DNA of 64,000 nucleotides from Pseudomonas sp. ML2-2023-3 (GTDB lineage Bacteria; Pseudomonadota; Gammaproteobacteria; Pseudomonadales; Pseudomonadaceae), in contig NZ_CP146343.1 of the NCBI RefSeq assembly GCF_037055275.1, positions 320,001-384,000 on the forward strand. Direction: 5' to 3'. A program made the position numbers and the translations under genes. The notes beneath the pieces were generated by a model. The model did not search any database and had not been told where the DNA came from. It worked only from the letters and a program-made list of their open reading frames with translations. Positions within the stretch are counted from its first letter, which is position 1, and every line of letters begins with the position of its first letter. Below are positions 12,793 through 21,872 of this stretch, piece after piece.

Positions 12793-13320
12793 TTAAGAGT
12801 GTTGCTTTAAAGGGATCGTCAGGGACCTTTCCAACCAGCCGCCCCGACCATCGGAAATCACTTCAAACACTTCAACCTGGGTCACGTCCACCGAAGCAAT
12901 CTGGCCATTGTTGCGCCCCAGGTAATCACCTACTTTCAAACGGTGGATGACACCGTTGACCCGTAGCAATGCGTTGGTTTCCAGATCATTGGACAGCGTC
13001 CCGACCATCTCGAATTGCTCAAGATCGAAGCCTTCCAGAAACTGACGTGCCCGGTCACCGTCAAGCTCGTCACCGACGAGGCTGACCTGCCAATTGCCAG
13101 CCCCGCCCCTGGGCACGGCCTGAAAAGGATTGCGCAGCGTCAACGCGTCATAGGTGAACACGTGCGCTGGATTGATTTCCGGAAGAGGCTCAATGGCCTC
13201 ACCCGATTGCACCTGAGCGGTCTGCAAATACGTTTGCAGCTCAACGGTACCCTGCGGGCCATCGCACCCCGCCAGCGTCGCCAGCAATCCAGCGCCAAAC
13301 AGTCGAAAACAGACACTCAT
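12793..13320 (-). CDS. pilP: Type IV pilus assembly lipoprotein PilP
   Basis: Inner-membrane lipoprotein that links the PilMNO platform to the PilQ secretin across the periplasm. The 175-residue protein has a lipoprotein signal with lipobox LAGC at about residues 16-19. The disordered segment that binds PilNO is followed by the beta-sandwich HR-like domain (FEMVGTLSNDLETNALLRVN.. and YLGRNNGQI). Its start overlaps the pilO stop by 4 bases (ATGA). Confidence 0.93.
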   Translation of the reverse strand: MSVCFRLFGAGLLATLAGCDGPQGTVELQTYLQTAQVQSGEAIEPLPEINPAHVFTYDALTLRNPFQAVPRGGAGNWQVSLVGDELDGDRARQFLEGFDLEQFEMVGTLSNDLETNALLRVNGVIHRLKVGDYLGRNNGQIASVDVTQVEVFEVISDGRGGWLERSLTIPLKQHS

Positions 13321-13940
13321 GGGATCAGTCCTTGATCGTGGGTGCGGTAGGCCCTGGCCAGCAGCGTCATGCGTAACTGGCCGCTACCTGAGCTGTTGAG
13401 CGGAGCAAGTGCGAAATCATGAAGGGTGACTATGCGTGGCAGGCTCGCCATGGCGCTGACGAAGAGCCCCAACTCGTGGTACCCACCGGCGAGAGTCATC
13501 TGCAGGGGCAGTTCGGCATAGAACGGCTGAAGGACTTCGGGCAACCACTCAATATGCTCGACCACCAGGCCGTTGAGGTGGCTCAGTCGCGAAATCTCAT
13601 CCAGCAAACCGGGCACTTGCGCCTGGGCAGGGAGTTGTTCGAGCAATACGCCAAAGGCGGCTTCCAGCCCTTGCATTTGCTTCAAGTAGGCATCCAGGTT
13701 CGCAACCTGGGCAACCCTGGATTCAAATTCGGCCTTTAGTCTGGCTTGAGCTTCATGCTGCAGTTGCAACCGGGCAAACGAGGGCTGCAACAGCAACGGA
13801 TACCCCAGCGCCAGGATCATGCCCAACCACGCCAGCGCGACGAGATTTTTGCGTTTTGGCGACCAGACTCCCGGATGCCCGAGGTCCAGCTCCCGAAGGT
13901 CAAAGCTGCGCAGGCTGTGTAGCCACTGCGCGGCCATCAC
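13317..13940 (-). CDS. pilO: Type IV pilus inner-membrane platform protein PilO
   Basis: Partner of PilN in the periplasmic ring that aligns the pilus motor with the secretin. The 207 residues include a cytoplasmic tail, one membrane segment (about 31-50, LVALAWLGMILALGYPLL), a coiled coil (about 55-85) and a ferredoxin-like periplasmic domain. Its ends overlap pilN and pilP by 4 bases each. Confidence 0.93.
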   Translation of the reverse strand: MMAAQWLHSLRSFDLRELDLGHPGVWSPKRKNLVALAWLGMILALGYPLLLQPSFARLQLQHEAQARLKAEFESRVAQVANLDAYLKQMQGLEAAFGVLLEQLPAQAQVPGLLDEISRLSHLNGLVVEHIEWLPEVLQPFYAELPLQMTLAGGYHELGLFVSAMASLPRIVTLHDFALAPLNSSGSGQLRMTLLARAYRTHDQGLIP

Positions 13941-14506
13941 AACGCCCCCGCAGCGGGTGTATGCCGGGCCTCGCGCACCGTCAGTTGAAACTGACGCTCT
14001 GGCCCGCCGGCATGGGCAGGATCGGCCTTGACGTCATTGAGCTCGGGCGTTTCCAGCCAGTGTGAAGCATCCAGATTGCGCATCAATTGCGCGACGAGGG
14101 TATTGGACTGGGCAACCCCCGTGATGACTATTGTGCCCTCGGTCATTTTCACGTCAGTGAAGTGCACGCCTTCGGGCAAGCTGCGCGCCAATTGCTCCAG
14201 AATAATCCCGCTGCTCGATCGGCTGCTCTGCAGCGCCCCGATTGTTTGCATACGCTCAAGCAATTGCTCGCGGCGTACTTTCAACTGATCGATTTGCTCC
14301 GCACGGCCGTCCAGCTGGAACGTGGCACTGCGGATCAAGTCATTGCGCTCCAGCTGCTGCTCTACCAGGTTGTCGATAAACTGGTCAGCAGCAAACAATC
14401 CGGCCACTGTTCCCACCGACAGGACTGCCAGCACCATCAAAAACCGCTTGCGCCGCTTTTCACGCAACAACGCGCGCCAGGGCAACAAATTGATTCTCGC
14501 CATCAA
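13937..14506 (-). CDS. pilN: Type IV pilus inner-membrane protein PilN
   Basis: Binds PilM through its cytoplasmic N-terminus and PilO in the periplasm. Residues 3-8 read INLLPW, the conserved PilM-binding INLLPWR-type motif. One membrane segment lies at about residues 22-42, then a coiled coil and a small alpha/beta domain. 189 residues, normal length. Overlaps both neighbours by 4 bases. Confidence 0.94.
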   Translation of the reverse strand: MMARINLLPWRALLREKRRKRFLMVLAVLSVGTVAGLFAADQFIDNLVEQQLERNDLIRSATFQLDGRAEQIDQLKVRREQLLERMQTIGALQSSRSSSGIILEQLARSLPEGVHFTDVKMTEGTIVITGVAQSNTLVAQLMRNLDASHWLETPELNDVKADPAHAGGPERQFQLTVREARHTPAAGAL

Positions 14507-15465
14507 TCAAACCCCCTCAAGGCCAGACCGCAGGCAGTCAACAACACAGGAGCATCGCAGAGCAAGGCTTCAGGTGCGAGCCCAGGCTCAACGTTCATGC
14601 CCATAAAGGGATTGGCGGCGCGTACAGGCCTTCCGAGCCGGGCTTCAACCCACTGACTCAGCCCCGGAGTCGCTGCCGCCTTGCCAGCCAATATGATCAT
14701 GTCGATCGTGCCTTCAACGCCGGACTGAAAAAACAGCTCCAGCCCGCGCTCCAGATGCCCGGACACCCTGCTTTCGAATCCGTGCGCCTCTGTGTCTCCG
14801 TGCTCAGGGAGCAACTCGCGGTAGTAAACAACCTGCCCTTGGTACACAACGCTCAACAGCGCTGCATGGGTTGCAAGGTCGAGTACTGCCACTGCACCTT
14901 GCAGCGCCATGCCCGCTGTCATTGCCTCAACCCCGCACGCCAGGGCATGGGCCTGGACAGCAACCACCCGAGGGGTCAGGCCTGCGCCGGTCAAGACCGA
15001 ACGATGCCACTCAAGAGCCTCTTGGCGGCACGCCGCCATCTGCACGCGGACCCGTCCGGGATGGGTCGATGAAACGTCTTCAACCTCGAAATCAAGCGCC
15101 ACGTCATCCAGCGCATAAGGAATGTATGGCTCCGCTTCCAGTCGTACATGAAGTTCAAGCTCGACTTCATTCAAACCCGCCTCGATCTCCAGGGTTTTGC
15201 AGATGACTTGCCCATCAGGCATCCCGACAATCGCATCACGGGTCACAACGGCAGCTTTTTCCAGCGCCCCGAGGAGCACTTGAACGACACTTTTGGACTC
15301 GGCGCCGGTCTGAAGTTCCGTAAGCCCGGCTGGCAGCGGTTCTATGGCATAACCCTGGAGCTTGAGCCGACCTTGGGAGCGGCTCAGTTCGACGATTTTG
15401 ATTGCTTGCTGGCTGATATCAACGCCGAGACAGCGATGGCGTGTTCTGGGAAGAAATCCGGGCAC
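14503..15465 (-). CDS. pilM: Type IV pilus assembly ATPase-fold protein PilM
   Basis: Actin-like cytoplasmic protein that anchors PilN and contacts the pilus motors. The 320 residues start with a GVDISQQAIKIVELS phosphate-1 block (about 14-28) and contain AVLDLATHAALLSVV and MIILAGKAA as later nucleotide-binding blocks. It is about 30 residues shorter than P. aeruginosa PilM and looks quite divergent from it. First gene of pilMNOPQ, divergent from ponA across about 200 bp. Confidence 0.9.
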   Translation of the reverse strand: MPGFLPRTRHRCLGVDISQQAIKIVELSRSQGRLKLQGYAIEPLPAGLTELQTGAESKSVVQVLLGALEKAAVVTRDAIVGMPDGQVICKTLEIEAGLNEVELELHVRLEAEPYIPYALDDVALDFEVEDVSSTHPGRVRVQMAACRQEALEWHRSVLTGAGLTPRVVAVQAHALACGVEAMTAGMALQGAVAVLDLATHAALLSVVYQGQVVYYRELLPEHGDTEAHGFESRVSGHLERGLELFFQSGVEGTIDMIILAGKAAATPGLSQWVEARLGRPVRAANPFMGMNVEPGLAPEALLCDAPVLLTACGLALRGFD

Positions 15466-15547
15466 TTTTGTTTTCCCTAATGCAATCCGTAACTTACGGA
15501 GGGTAAAAAATGAGATCCGTTCAAAACCTGTTCTGACATGCGGCTCA

Positions 15548-15577
15548 TGACGCCCATGAGCGAAAAATGCTTATAAT
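15548..15577 (+). promoter_or_regulatory. Candidate sigma-70 promoter of ponA
   Basis: A perfect TATAAT stands at 15572-15577, with TGACGC at 15548-15553 18 bases upstream as a weak -35. An inverted repeat CTCATG / CATGAG (15544-15560) covers the -35. The position about 90 bp before the ponA start suits it. Confidence 0.5.
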
Positions 15578-15668
15578 GCCGTGCGTTTTTTTCCGTATCG
15601 TCGACCCGGCGCAGCTGCGCACTACCCTGACGTGCAAACCCATTTCTTAATCTGGAAATCCAAAAGCC

Positions 15669-18095
15669 TTGATTCGTCTGCTGAAGTTTTTCGGGTGGTC
15701 TTTCGTTGCTGTGTTCTGCGGGCTGTTGCTCGTGTTGAGCGGCGCGTTTCTCTATCTTAGTCCTGGCTTGCCGTCCGTAGAGTCGTTGAGAAGCATCCAG
15801 TTGCAGATTCCTTTGCGGGTCTACACCAGCGACGGAAAGTTGATCGCAGAGTTTGGCGAAATGCGCCGCTCTCCAATCAAGTTCGCCGACATTCCCCCCA
15901 ATTTCATCAATGCCCTGCTCTCTGCAGAAGATGACAACTTCGCCAATCATTACGGGGTTGATCCCAGTAGCCTGATGCGTGCCGCTACCCAACTGGTAAA
16001 AAGCGGACACATACAATCAGGTGGCAGCACCATCACCATGCAGGTGGCGAAGAACTATTTCCTGTCCAGCGAGCGCAGCTTTTCGCGCAAAACCAACGAG
16101 ATCCTGCTGGCACTGGAAATCGAACGCGAACTGACCAAGGACGAAATCCTTGAGCTGTATGTGAACAAGATTTACCTGGGTAACCGCGCTTACGGCATCG
16201 AAGCCGCTGCGCAGGTTTACTACGGCAAGTCGATCCGCGACCTCAGCCTGGCGCAGATGGCCATGATTGCCGGCCTGCCCAAGGCCCCTTCGCGCTTTAA
16301 TCCACTGGCCAATTCGGTACGCAGCAAAGAGCGCCGCGACTGGATCCTGGGCCGCATGTACAAGCTGGGCAAGATTGATCAGGCCAGCTACGAAGCTGCT
16401 GTCGCAGAGCCCGTAAACGCCAGCTACCACGTGCCAACCCCGGAAGTGAGCGCGCCTTACATCGCTGAAATGGCCCGGGCCGAAATGGTCGGACGCTATG
16501 GTAGCGAGGCTTACACCGAAGGTTTCCGCGTCACAACAACGGTGCCAAGCGACCTTCAGGAGCTCGCCAACACTGCAGTTCACGAAGGTCTGATTGCCTA
16601 TGACCAGCGCCACGGCTATCGAGGCCCCGAGTCGCGCCTGCCGGGCAAGACCCTGGCCGTCTGGACTCAAGAGCTGGCCAAGCAACGGGCAATCAGCGGC
16701 CTGGAGCCTGCAATCGTGACCCAGGTCGACAAGGACGGCCTGCAAGTGCTGACCCGCACCGGCGAAGTTCACGTTTCCTGGAACACCATGAAATGGGCAC
16801 GCAAGTTCCTCAATACCAACAGCATGGGCCCAATGCCCAAGCAGCCCTCGGATGTCGCTCAGGTCGGCGACCTGATTCGCGTGCAGCCGCAGACCGATGG
16901 CAGCTACAAGTTCAGCCAGGTGCCCACCGTACAAGGTGCGCTGGTATCCCTGGACCCGAACAACGGTGCTATCCGCTCACTGGTGGGAGGCTTTGCCTTC
17001 GAGCAGAGCAACTACAACCGTGCGATGCAAGCCAAACGCCAGCCAGGCTCAAGCTTCAAGCCTTTCATTTACAGCGCCGCGCTGGATAACGGCTACACCG
17101 CCGCCACTCTGGTGAACGATGCACCGATCGTGTTTGTAGACGAGTACCTGGACAAGGTCTGGCGTCCAAAGAACGACACCAACACATTCCTCGGCCCGAT
17201 TCGCGTGCGAGAGGCCCTGTACAAATCTCGCAACCTGGTCTCGATCCGCTTGCTGCAAAGCCTGGGTGTCGACCGCACCGTCGACTACATCAGCAAGTTT
17301 GGTTTCAACAAGCAGGACCTGCCGCGCAACCTGTCGCTGGCCTTGGGTACTGCAACCCTGACGCCTATGGAGATCGCTACCGGCTGGAGCACATTCGCCA
17401 ACGGTGGTTACAAAATCACGCCGTATCTGATCGACAAGATCGAAAGCCGCAACGCCGAGACCCTGTTCGTGGCCAACCCGCCAAGCGTGCCCAAAGCCGC
17501 AGGCAAGGATGTGCCGCCAGAAGCTGCAGCGCTGACCATCGACACCATCAATGCAGCACCCGGCCTGCCTACCGTCGAGACGCAAGCGGTGGCCGAACGC
17601 ATTGTTGACGGCCGCACCACTTACATTCTCACCAGCATGCTGCAGGACGTGATCAAGCTCGGTACTGGTCGCCGCGCCCTGGCGCTGGGACGCACCGACC
17701 TGGCGGGCAAAACCGGTACGACCAACGAGTCCAAGGATGCATGGTTCTCAGGCTACAACGCCGATTACGTGACTACCGTATGGACCGGCTTTGACCAACC
17801 TGAAAGCCTCGGCCGTCGGGAATATGGTGGCACCGTAGCCCTGCCGATCTGGATGACCTACATGGGTGGCGCGCTCAAGGGCAAGCCGGCTCATACGTTG
17901 CCTGAGCCCGAAGGCATCCTCAGCTTGCGGATTGACCCGTTAAGTGGCCGTATCGCTTCCCCTGGAACGCCAGGCGCCTACTTTGAGCTGTTCAAGAGCG
18001 AAGATACGCCGCCGACCAACAGCGAACTGGGCAACAGCGTAGCGCCTGGCAGCCCGCTGCCGGCAGATGATGGGGCTCCAATAGATCTCTTCTGA
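15669..18095 (+). CDS. ponA: Penicillin-binding protein 1A, bifunctional transglycosylase/transpeptidase
   Basis: Class A PBP (also mrcA) that polymerises lipid II and cross-links peptidoglycan. TTG start: the family N-terminus (M)RLLKFFGW lies right behind it. One membrane segment at about residues 9-30. The GT51 domain has E87-D-D with FANHYGVD, and GGSTITMQVAKN at about 118-129. The transpeptidase has S461-S-F-K464 as the acylation motif, SRN in YKSRNLVS, and K681-TGT. An OB-like insert lies between the domains. 808 residues, typical. Divergent from pilM, the usual Pseudomonas arrangement. Confidence 0.96.
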   Translation: MIRLLKFFGWSFVAVFCGLLLVLSGAFLYLSPGLPSVESLRSIQLQIPLRVYTSDGKLIAEFGEMRRSPIKFADIPPNFINALLSAEDDNFANHYGVDPSSLMRAATQLVKSGHIQSGGSTITMQVAKNYFLSSERSFSRKTNEILLALEIERELTKDEILELYVNKIYLGNRAYGIEAAAQVYYGKSIRDLSLAQMAMIAGLPKAPSRFNPLANSVRSKERRDWILGRMYKLGKIDQASYEAAVAEPVNASYHVPTPEVSAPYIAEMARAEMVGRYGSEAYTEGFRVTTTVPSDLQELANTAVHEGLIAYDQRHGYRGPESRLPGKTLAVWTQELAKQRAISGLEPAIVTQVDKDGLQVLTRTGEVHVSWNTMKWARKFLNTNSMGPMPKQPSDVAQVGDLIRVQPQTDGSYKFSQVPTVQGALVSLDPNNGAIRSLVGGFAFEQSNYNRAMQAKRQPGSSFKPFIYSAALDNGYTAATLVNDAPIVFVDEYLDKVWRPKNDTNTFLGPIRVREALYKSRNLVSIRLLQSLGVDRTVDYISKFGFNKQDLPRNLSLALGTATLTPMEIATGWSTFANGGYKITPYLIDKIESRNAETLFVANPPSVPKAAGKDVPPEAAALTIDTINAAPGLPTVETQAVAERIVDGRTTYILTSMLQDVIKLGTGRRALALGRTDLAGKTGTTNESKDAWFSGYNADYVTTVWTGFDQPESLGRREYGGTVALPIWMTYMGGALKGKPAHTLPEPEGILSLRIDPLSGRIASPGTPGAYFELFKSEDTPPTNSELGNSVAPGSPLPADDGAPIDLF

Positions 18096-18118
18096 CGAAG
18101 AGAGCAGCGAGCGCTTAG

Positions 18119-18163
18119 CTACAAGTTGCAGGTGAAGAGCGGTTGTTCACGTGTAACTTGTAG
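18119..18163. terminator. Stem-loop between ponA and the lipase gene
   Basis: Arms CTACAAGTT and AACTTGTAG (9 pairs) are separated by about 27 bases between two convergent genes. There is no clean T-run, so this may be a bidirectional terminator or a degenerate REP copy. Confidence 0.4.
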
Positions 18164-18168
18164 TTTGC

Positions 18169-20199
18169 TCAAGCGAGCATGTACTTCAAGGGACCAGTCC
18201 CGTCGAGCATCTCAGCTACCGGCGCCATGGCCAGCTGATCGATACGGGTACTTTCGGCGTGTGCCTCCCAGCGCGCCAGGCTTTCGGCCAGGACATCGCA
18301 GTGCTGCGCGAACCCTCCATATACATCTCTGCGACTGGGCACCCTGAACCTCAATTGGTATAGCCCCTCGCGGGTTTTCTGGACGTTGCCCATCTCGCGC
18401 ATCAACAGATTCATGACTCGCACCTGCTGTTCAAATACACCGTCGGCCCGCGTCATTACCTCACGGTAGTGAGCCCGCAGTTGTTGGGCGACGTGTTCAA
18501 GTGCCTGATCCACAAACAGTACTTCACGCTCCGTCACCAGCGAGCAATGGGCATTCAGCGCTTGCTGGCTTCGACGCAGAACCGCCCAACTGCTCGGAAT
18601 GTAACTGTCGACCATGAACTGCTGGCCAACGTCGACCCGTTGCTTGAGCAGCCCATCGGATTCTGGCACGCCGATTTTTTGCTCAAGCATCGCGTGACTC
18701 ACAGCATGCTGGGTGACGGTATCGCTCAACGGCCCCCACATCACATGCGACACCTGCCCCTGACCAAACTCCACCGGCATGAAGTGACGCAAGGTTCCGT
18801 GATGCTGATAAGGCTCCCCAAGCAATTGGCTCAGGCCTGCCACAAACACCCCAAAACCTGCAGGCACATTCGTAAAGCTGAGCACCGAACCTGCGCGATA
18901 AGCCGATAACGGGCTGTTCATCCAGCTTCCAGGGACACTGGGGATCGAGTCGTGATGGTTGACCATGCGCTGATGCACCAGCCCACTGGCTGCATTGACG
19001 AAGGCCCCATCTGCTGCACGAGGAGCTCCATAGGTGTAGAGCCGTACGTCGCAAGTCCGGCGCAAACGCAGCATCTGCGCAAGGATCAAACCAATTGCCC
19101 CTCCCTGGCTGTGACCGCAGACCAGTACTTTTTGCCCGGCATGGAATTTATCCAGATAAGCATCAACAAGCTCAAACGCCTGCCGTGCAGCTTCGTAAAA
19201 ACCGCCATGCACCTTTCCCTCGCCTTCTTCAAACGGCACTTGAGGGGCATCGGCATCCTGCAAGAGGTCGGACCAGGAGCAGGTGCCTCGAACAGCAATC
19301 AAAATGACTTTGTCGTTATGGGTCACAAAGGTTTGTGCACTTGTACCTTTTGATCCAAAACGAATATCACCGCGAAAATGCACACTGGCCGGGGTCTGCT
19401 GATCCGCCCCACCAAGAGGGTTATTGACCGGATACAGCACAGGGTCAAAAGGAACAATTTCCAGTCGTCTGGAGTACGCCACCTCTTCATACAGCGGGTA
19501 ATAGGACTTGGCTTGCTCCGGGCTGACCTGCCAGTCCCCCATGCTCAACTCCGCACAGGGCGTGGTCACTCGCGACTTGCCTGTGGCGTGCTCGAAAGGA
19601 CAATTGCTCAACGTGGCCATCAATGCCAACTGGTAAAGATTCAGCGCGCAAAACTGCGAATCGGTAGACAGCAACGGGCACAAGGCTCGCAAGGGCCGAA
19701 CTTCCAGCAAGGCATGACGACCGACCGCCAGGGATACCCCAAGTGGGCCGCGTTCAAGGGGGTGGTGACAATCGACCATAGGCGGCAAGTGCGAAACATG
19801 CTCGACAAGGTGTCGGACTTCAACCTGGAAGTAATCGGTACAGGCATCGATAGGTAGCGGTTTATGCTGCGTGCGGGCGCCGTTTTTATTGAGGTATCGG
19901 GTGTGCTCGGCCCTGACCTGAAGCTCGGTAATCTTGAGGGGGTAATGCTTGCGATGGATTAGCCGCGAATACACATCATTGCGACCGCTATATAACTGCC
20001 TGAACGTGATGGCAACTGGCTCTACAAGATGATTGCCAACCTCACCGCCTCCAGTGGCATCCAGATGGCCGCTGTGCTTCTTTCCTTCCCTGTCTACGAG
20101 CTCATAGACCAACCCTGCATAGGGCTCACCTGCGCCTCGCTCGTCAATCAATTGAAAACTGGTCCTGCTATTACACTTCTGACGTGAGGGCGTGAACAT
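18169..20199 (-). CDS. Class-3 (fungal-type) lipase with N-terminal T6SS-effector-like domain
   Basis: 676-residue predicted lipase or phospholipase with no signal peptide. Residues 15-60 (FQLIDERGAGEPYAGLVYEL.., HSGHLDATGGGEV) match the small beta-sandwich pattern 'YAGLPYEL.D..G....G.TD..G' seen in cargo and adaptor regions of type VI secretion proteins. Residues 280-480 form the alpha/beta-hydrolase: VRGTCSW oxyanion block, GHSQGG with Ser364, HDSIPSVP with Asp417 and HHGT at 466-469, together a full catalytic triad. The C-terminal 190 residues are helical and unassigned. AGGA stands 7 bases before the ATG. It lies between ponA and maeB, core genes usually close together, so it is accessory. 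No immunity gene or other T6SS gene is adjacent. Substrate and secretion are inferences. Confidence 0.75.
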   Translation of the reverse strand: MFTPSRQKCNSRTSFQLIDERGAGEPYAGLVYELVDREGKKHSGHLDATGGGEVGNHLVEPVAITFRQLYSGRNDVYSRLIHRKHYPLKITELQVRAEHTRYLNKNGARTQHKPLPIDACTDYFQVEVRHLVEHVSHLPPMVDCHHPLERGPLGVSLAVGRHALLEVRPLRALCPLLSTDSQFCALNLYQLALMATLSNCPFEHATGKSRVTTPCAELSMGDWQVSPEQAKSYYPLYEEVAYSRRLEIVPFDPVLYPVNNPLGGADQQTPASVHFRGDIRFGSKGTSAQTFVTHNDKVILIAVRGTCSWSDLLQDADAPQVPFEEGEGKVHGGFYEAARQAFELVDAYLDKFHAGQKVLVCGHSQGGAIGLILAQMLRLRRTCDVRLYTYGAPRAADGAFVNAASGLVHQRMVNHHDSIPSVPGSWMNSPLSAYRAGSVLSFTNVPAGFGVFVAGLSQLLGEPYQHHGTLRHFMPVEFGQGQVSHVMWGPLSDTVTQHAVSHAMLEQKIGVPESDGLLKQRVDVGQQFMVDSYIPSSWAVLRRSQQALNAHCSLVTEREVLFVDQALEHVAQQLRAHYREVMTRADGVFEQQVRVMNLLMREMGNVQKTREGLYQLRFRVPSRRDVYGGFAQHCDVLAESLARWEAHAESTRIDQLAMAPVAEMLDGTGPLKYMLA

Positions 20200-20368
20200 C
20201 CGTGATTCCTATAGGCACAGAGGGCAAACTTCAGAAAAAAGCACCCTTAAAATAAAGGAGTGACGCTAACGGATGATCGCGGGACTTTATGTAAGAAAGA
20301 TCCTATTTTTTATGTGGAATAATCCCGTCTTCCTACGAGCTGATAAATGATCCAGCCCTGCAAAAACT

Positions 20369-20402
20369 AAAAAGCCCCGACGCTTTGCAGCGCCGGGGCT
20401 TG
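20369..20402 (-). terminator. Intrinsic terminator of maeB
   Basis: Eleven-pair GC-rich stem (AGCCCCGACGC / GCGCCGGGGCT) with a small loop, followed on the minus strand by a T-run. Its one mismatch becomes G-U in the minus-strand RNA. Confidence 0.85.
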
Positions 20403-20422
20403 AGTTGACACGCTACACGGGT

Positions 20423-21691
20423 TTAGCCGTTGAAGACGTCATCAACGCTTTTGAGCGGGTAGTTCTTCGGGTATGGCAGGGTTGCAACACCGGTCTCGAT
20501 AGCCGCTTTGGCAACTGCGTCGGAGATCAGGGTGATCAGGCGCACGTCCATTGGTTTCGGGATGATGTATTCACGACCGAATTCCAGCTTGATGCCGCCG
20601 TAGGCGTCACACACTTCTTGTGGCACTGGCAGTTTGGCCAGTTCACGAAGCGCATTGGCCGCTGCGATTTTCATTTCTTCGTTGATGCGCTTGGCGCGAA
20701 CGTCCAGAGCACCACGGAAGATGAACGGGAAGCCCAGTACGTTGTTGACCTGGTTCGGGTAGTCCGAACGACCGGTGGCCATGATCACGTCGTCACGGGT
20801 GGCGTGAGCCAGTTCCGGCGAGATTTCCGGATCAGGGTTCGAGCACGCGAACACGATCGGGTTAGGTGCCATGCGCAGCAAGTCTTCAGCGCTCAGCAGG
20901 TTCGGACCCGACAGACCAACGAACACGTCTGCGCCGTTCATGGCGTCAGCCAGGGTGCGCTTCTCGGTTGCGTGGGCGAATACCGCCTTGTACTGGTTCA
21001 GATCGTCACGGCCGGAGTGGATCACGCCGGTGCGGTCGATCATGTAGATGTTTTCGATGGTTGCACCCATGCTCACCAGCAACTTCATGCAGGAGATGGC
21101 TGCTGCACCGGCGCCCAGGCAAACGATCTTGGCGTCAGACAGGGTCTTGCCAGCGATTTCCAGGGCGTTGATCATGCCGGCCGCGGTCACGATAGCGGTG
21201 CCGTGCTGGTCATCGTGGAATACAGGAATATCGCACTGCTCGATCAGAGCACGTTCGATCTCAAAGCACTCAGGTGCCTTGATGTCTTCGAGGTTGATGC
21301 CGCCGAAGGTGATGGAGATGCGTTTTACGGTGTCGATGAAAGCCTGTGGGCTCTCGGAGTCAACTTCGATATCGAATACATCGATACCGGCAAAGCGCTT
21401 GAACAACACGCCTTTGCCTTCCATAACAGGCTTGGAGGCCAATGGGCCGAGGTTACCCAAGCCCAGAATAGCGGTGCCATCGGAAATCACGGCTACCAGG
21501 TTGCCTTTGCCAGTGTATTTGTAGGCAAGTTCAGGGTCGCGGGCGATTTCGCGTACTGGTTCGGCTACACCCGGGCTGTAAGCCAGCGCTAGATCGCGGG
21601 CTGTAGCGGTAGGTTTGGTGAGCTCGACACTCAGTTTCCCTGGACGGGGCTGGGCATGGTATTCGAGAGCGGCGGTTTTCAAATCAGACAT
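20423..21691 (-). CDS. maeB: NADP-type malic enzyme, short form without phosphotransacetylase domain
   Basis: Oxidatively decarboxylates malate to pyruvate and makes NAD(P)H, linking the TCA cycle to gluconeogenic and anabolic needs. The ATG at 21691 ([14 protein letters not shown]) matches the family. The upstream in-frame start adds 20 non-conserved residues. Blocks seen are [22 protein letters not shown], the metal-site [12 protein letters not shown] and the Rossmann LGAGAAAIS. At 422 residues it lacks the C-terminal PTA-like domain of E. coli MaeB, as usual in Pseudomonas. Monocistronic with its own terminator. Confidence 0.93.
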   Translation of the reverse strand: MSDLKTAALEYHAQPRPGKLSVELTKPTATARDLALAYSPGVAEPVREIARDPELAYKYTGKGNLVAVISDGTAILGLGNLGPLASKPVMEGKGVLFKRFAGIDVFDIEVDSESPQAFIDTVKRISITFGGINLEDIKAPECFEIERALIEQCDIPVFHDDQHGTAIVTAAGMINALEIAGKTLSDAKIVCLGAGAAAISCMKLLVSMGATIENIYMIDRTGVIHSGRDDLNQYKAVFAHATEKRTLADAMNGADVFVGLSGPNLLSAEDLLRMAPNPIVFACSNPDPEISPELAHATRDDVIMATGRSDYPNQVNNVLGFPFIFRGALDVRAKRINEEMKIAAANALRELAKLPVPQEVCDAYGGIKLEFGREYIIPKPMDVRLITLISDAVAKAAIETGVATLPYPKNYPLKSVDDVFNG

Positions 21692-21872
21692 GTGGGCATT
21701 CCGCTTTTTTGCTGTTGGACAGACGAATCGCCGAGCATACGCGTGTCGCAAAGTCCCGACAAGACTGACCAGTCAGCAGTGTCAAGGGCTTTGCCTTACG
21801 ACTTTGGCCCAAGAGCCGCGCCCCATAAGGGCTATAGTGTTCACAATCTAGATTAAAAATTGTCTACAATTT

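Noticed and set aside
20273..20350. 25-codon ORF on the plus strand (MIAGLYVRKILFF..) with AAAGGAG 11 bases upstream, between the lipase and maeB genes.
   Set aside because: Too short, spacing of the ribosome site is long, no family likeness, and no promoter recognised. Kept only as a note.
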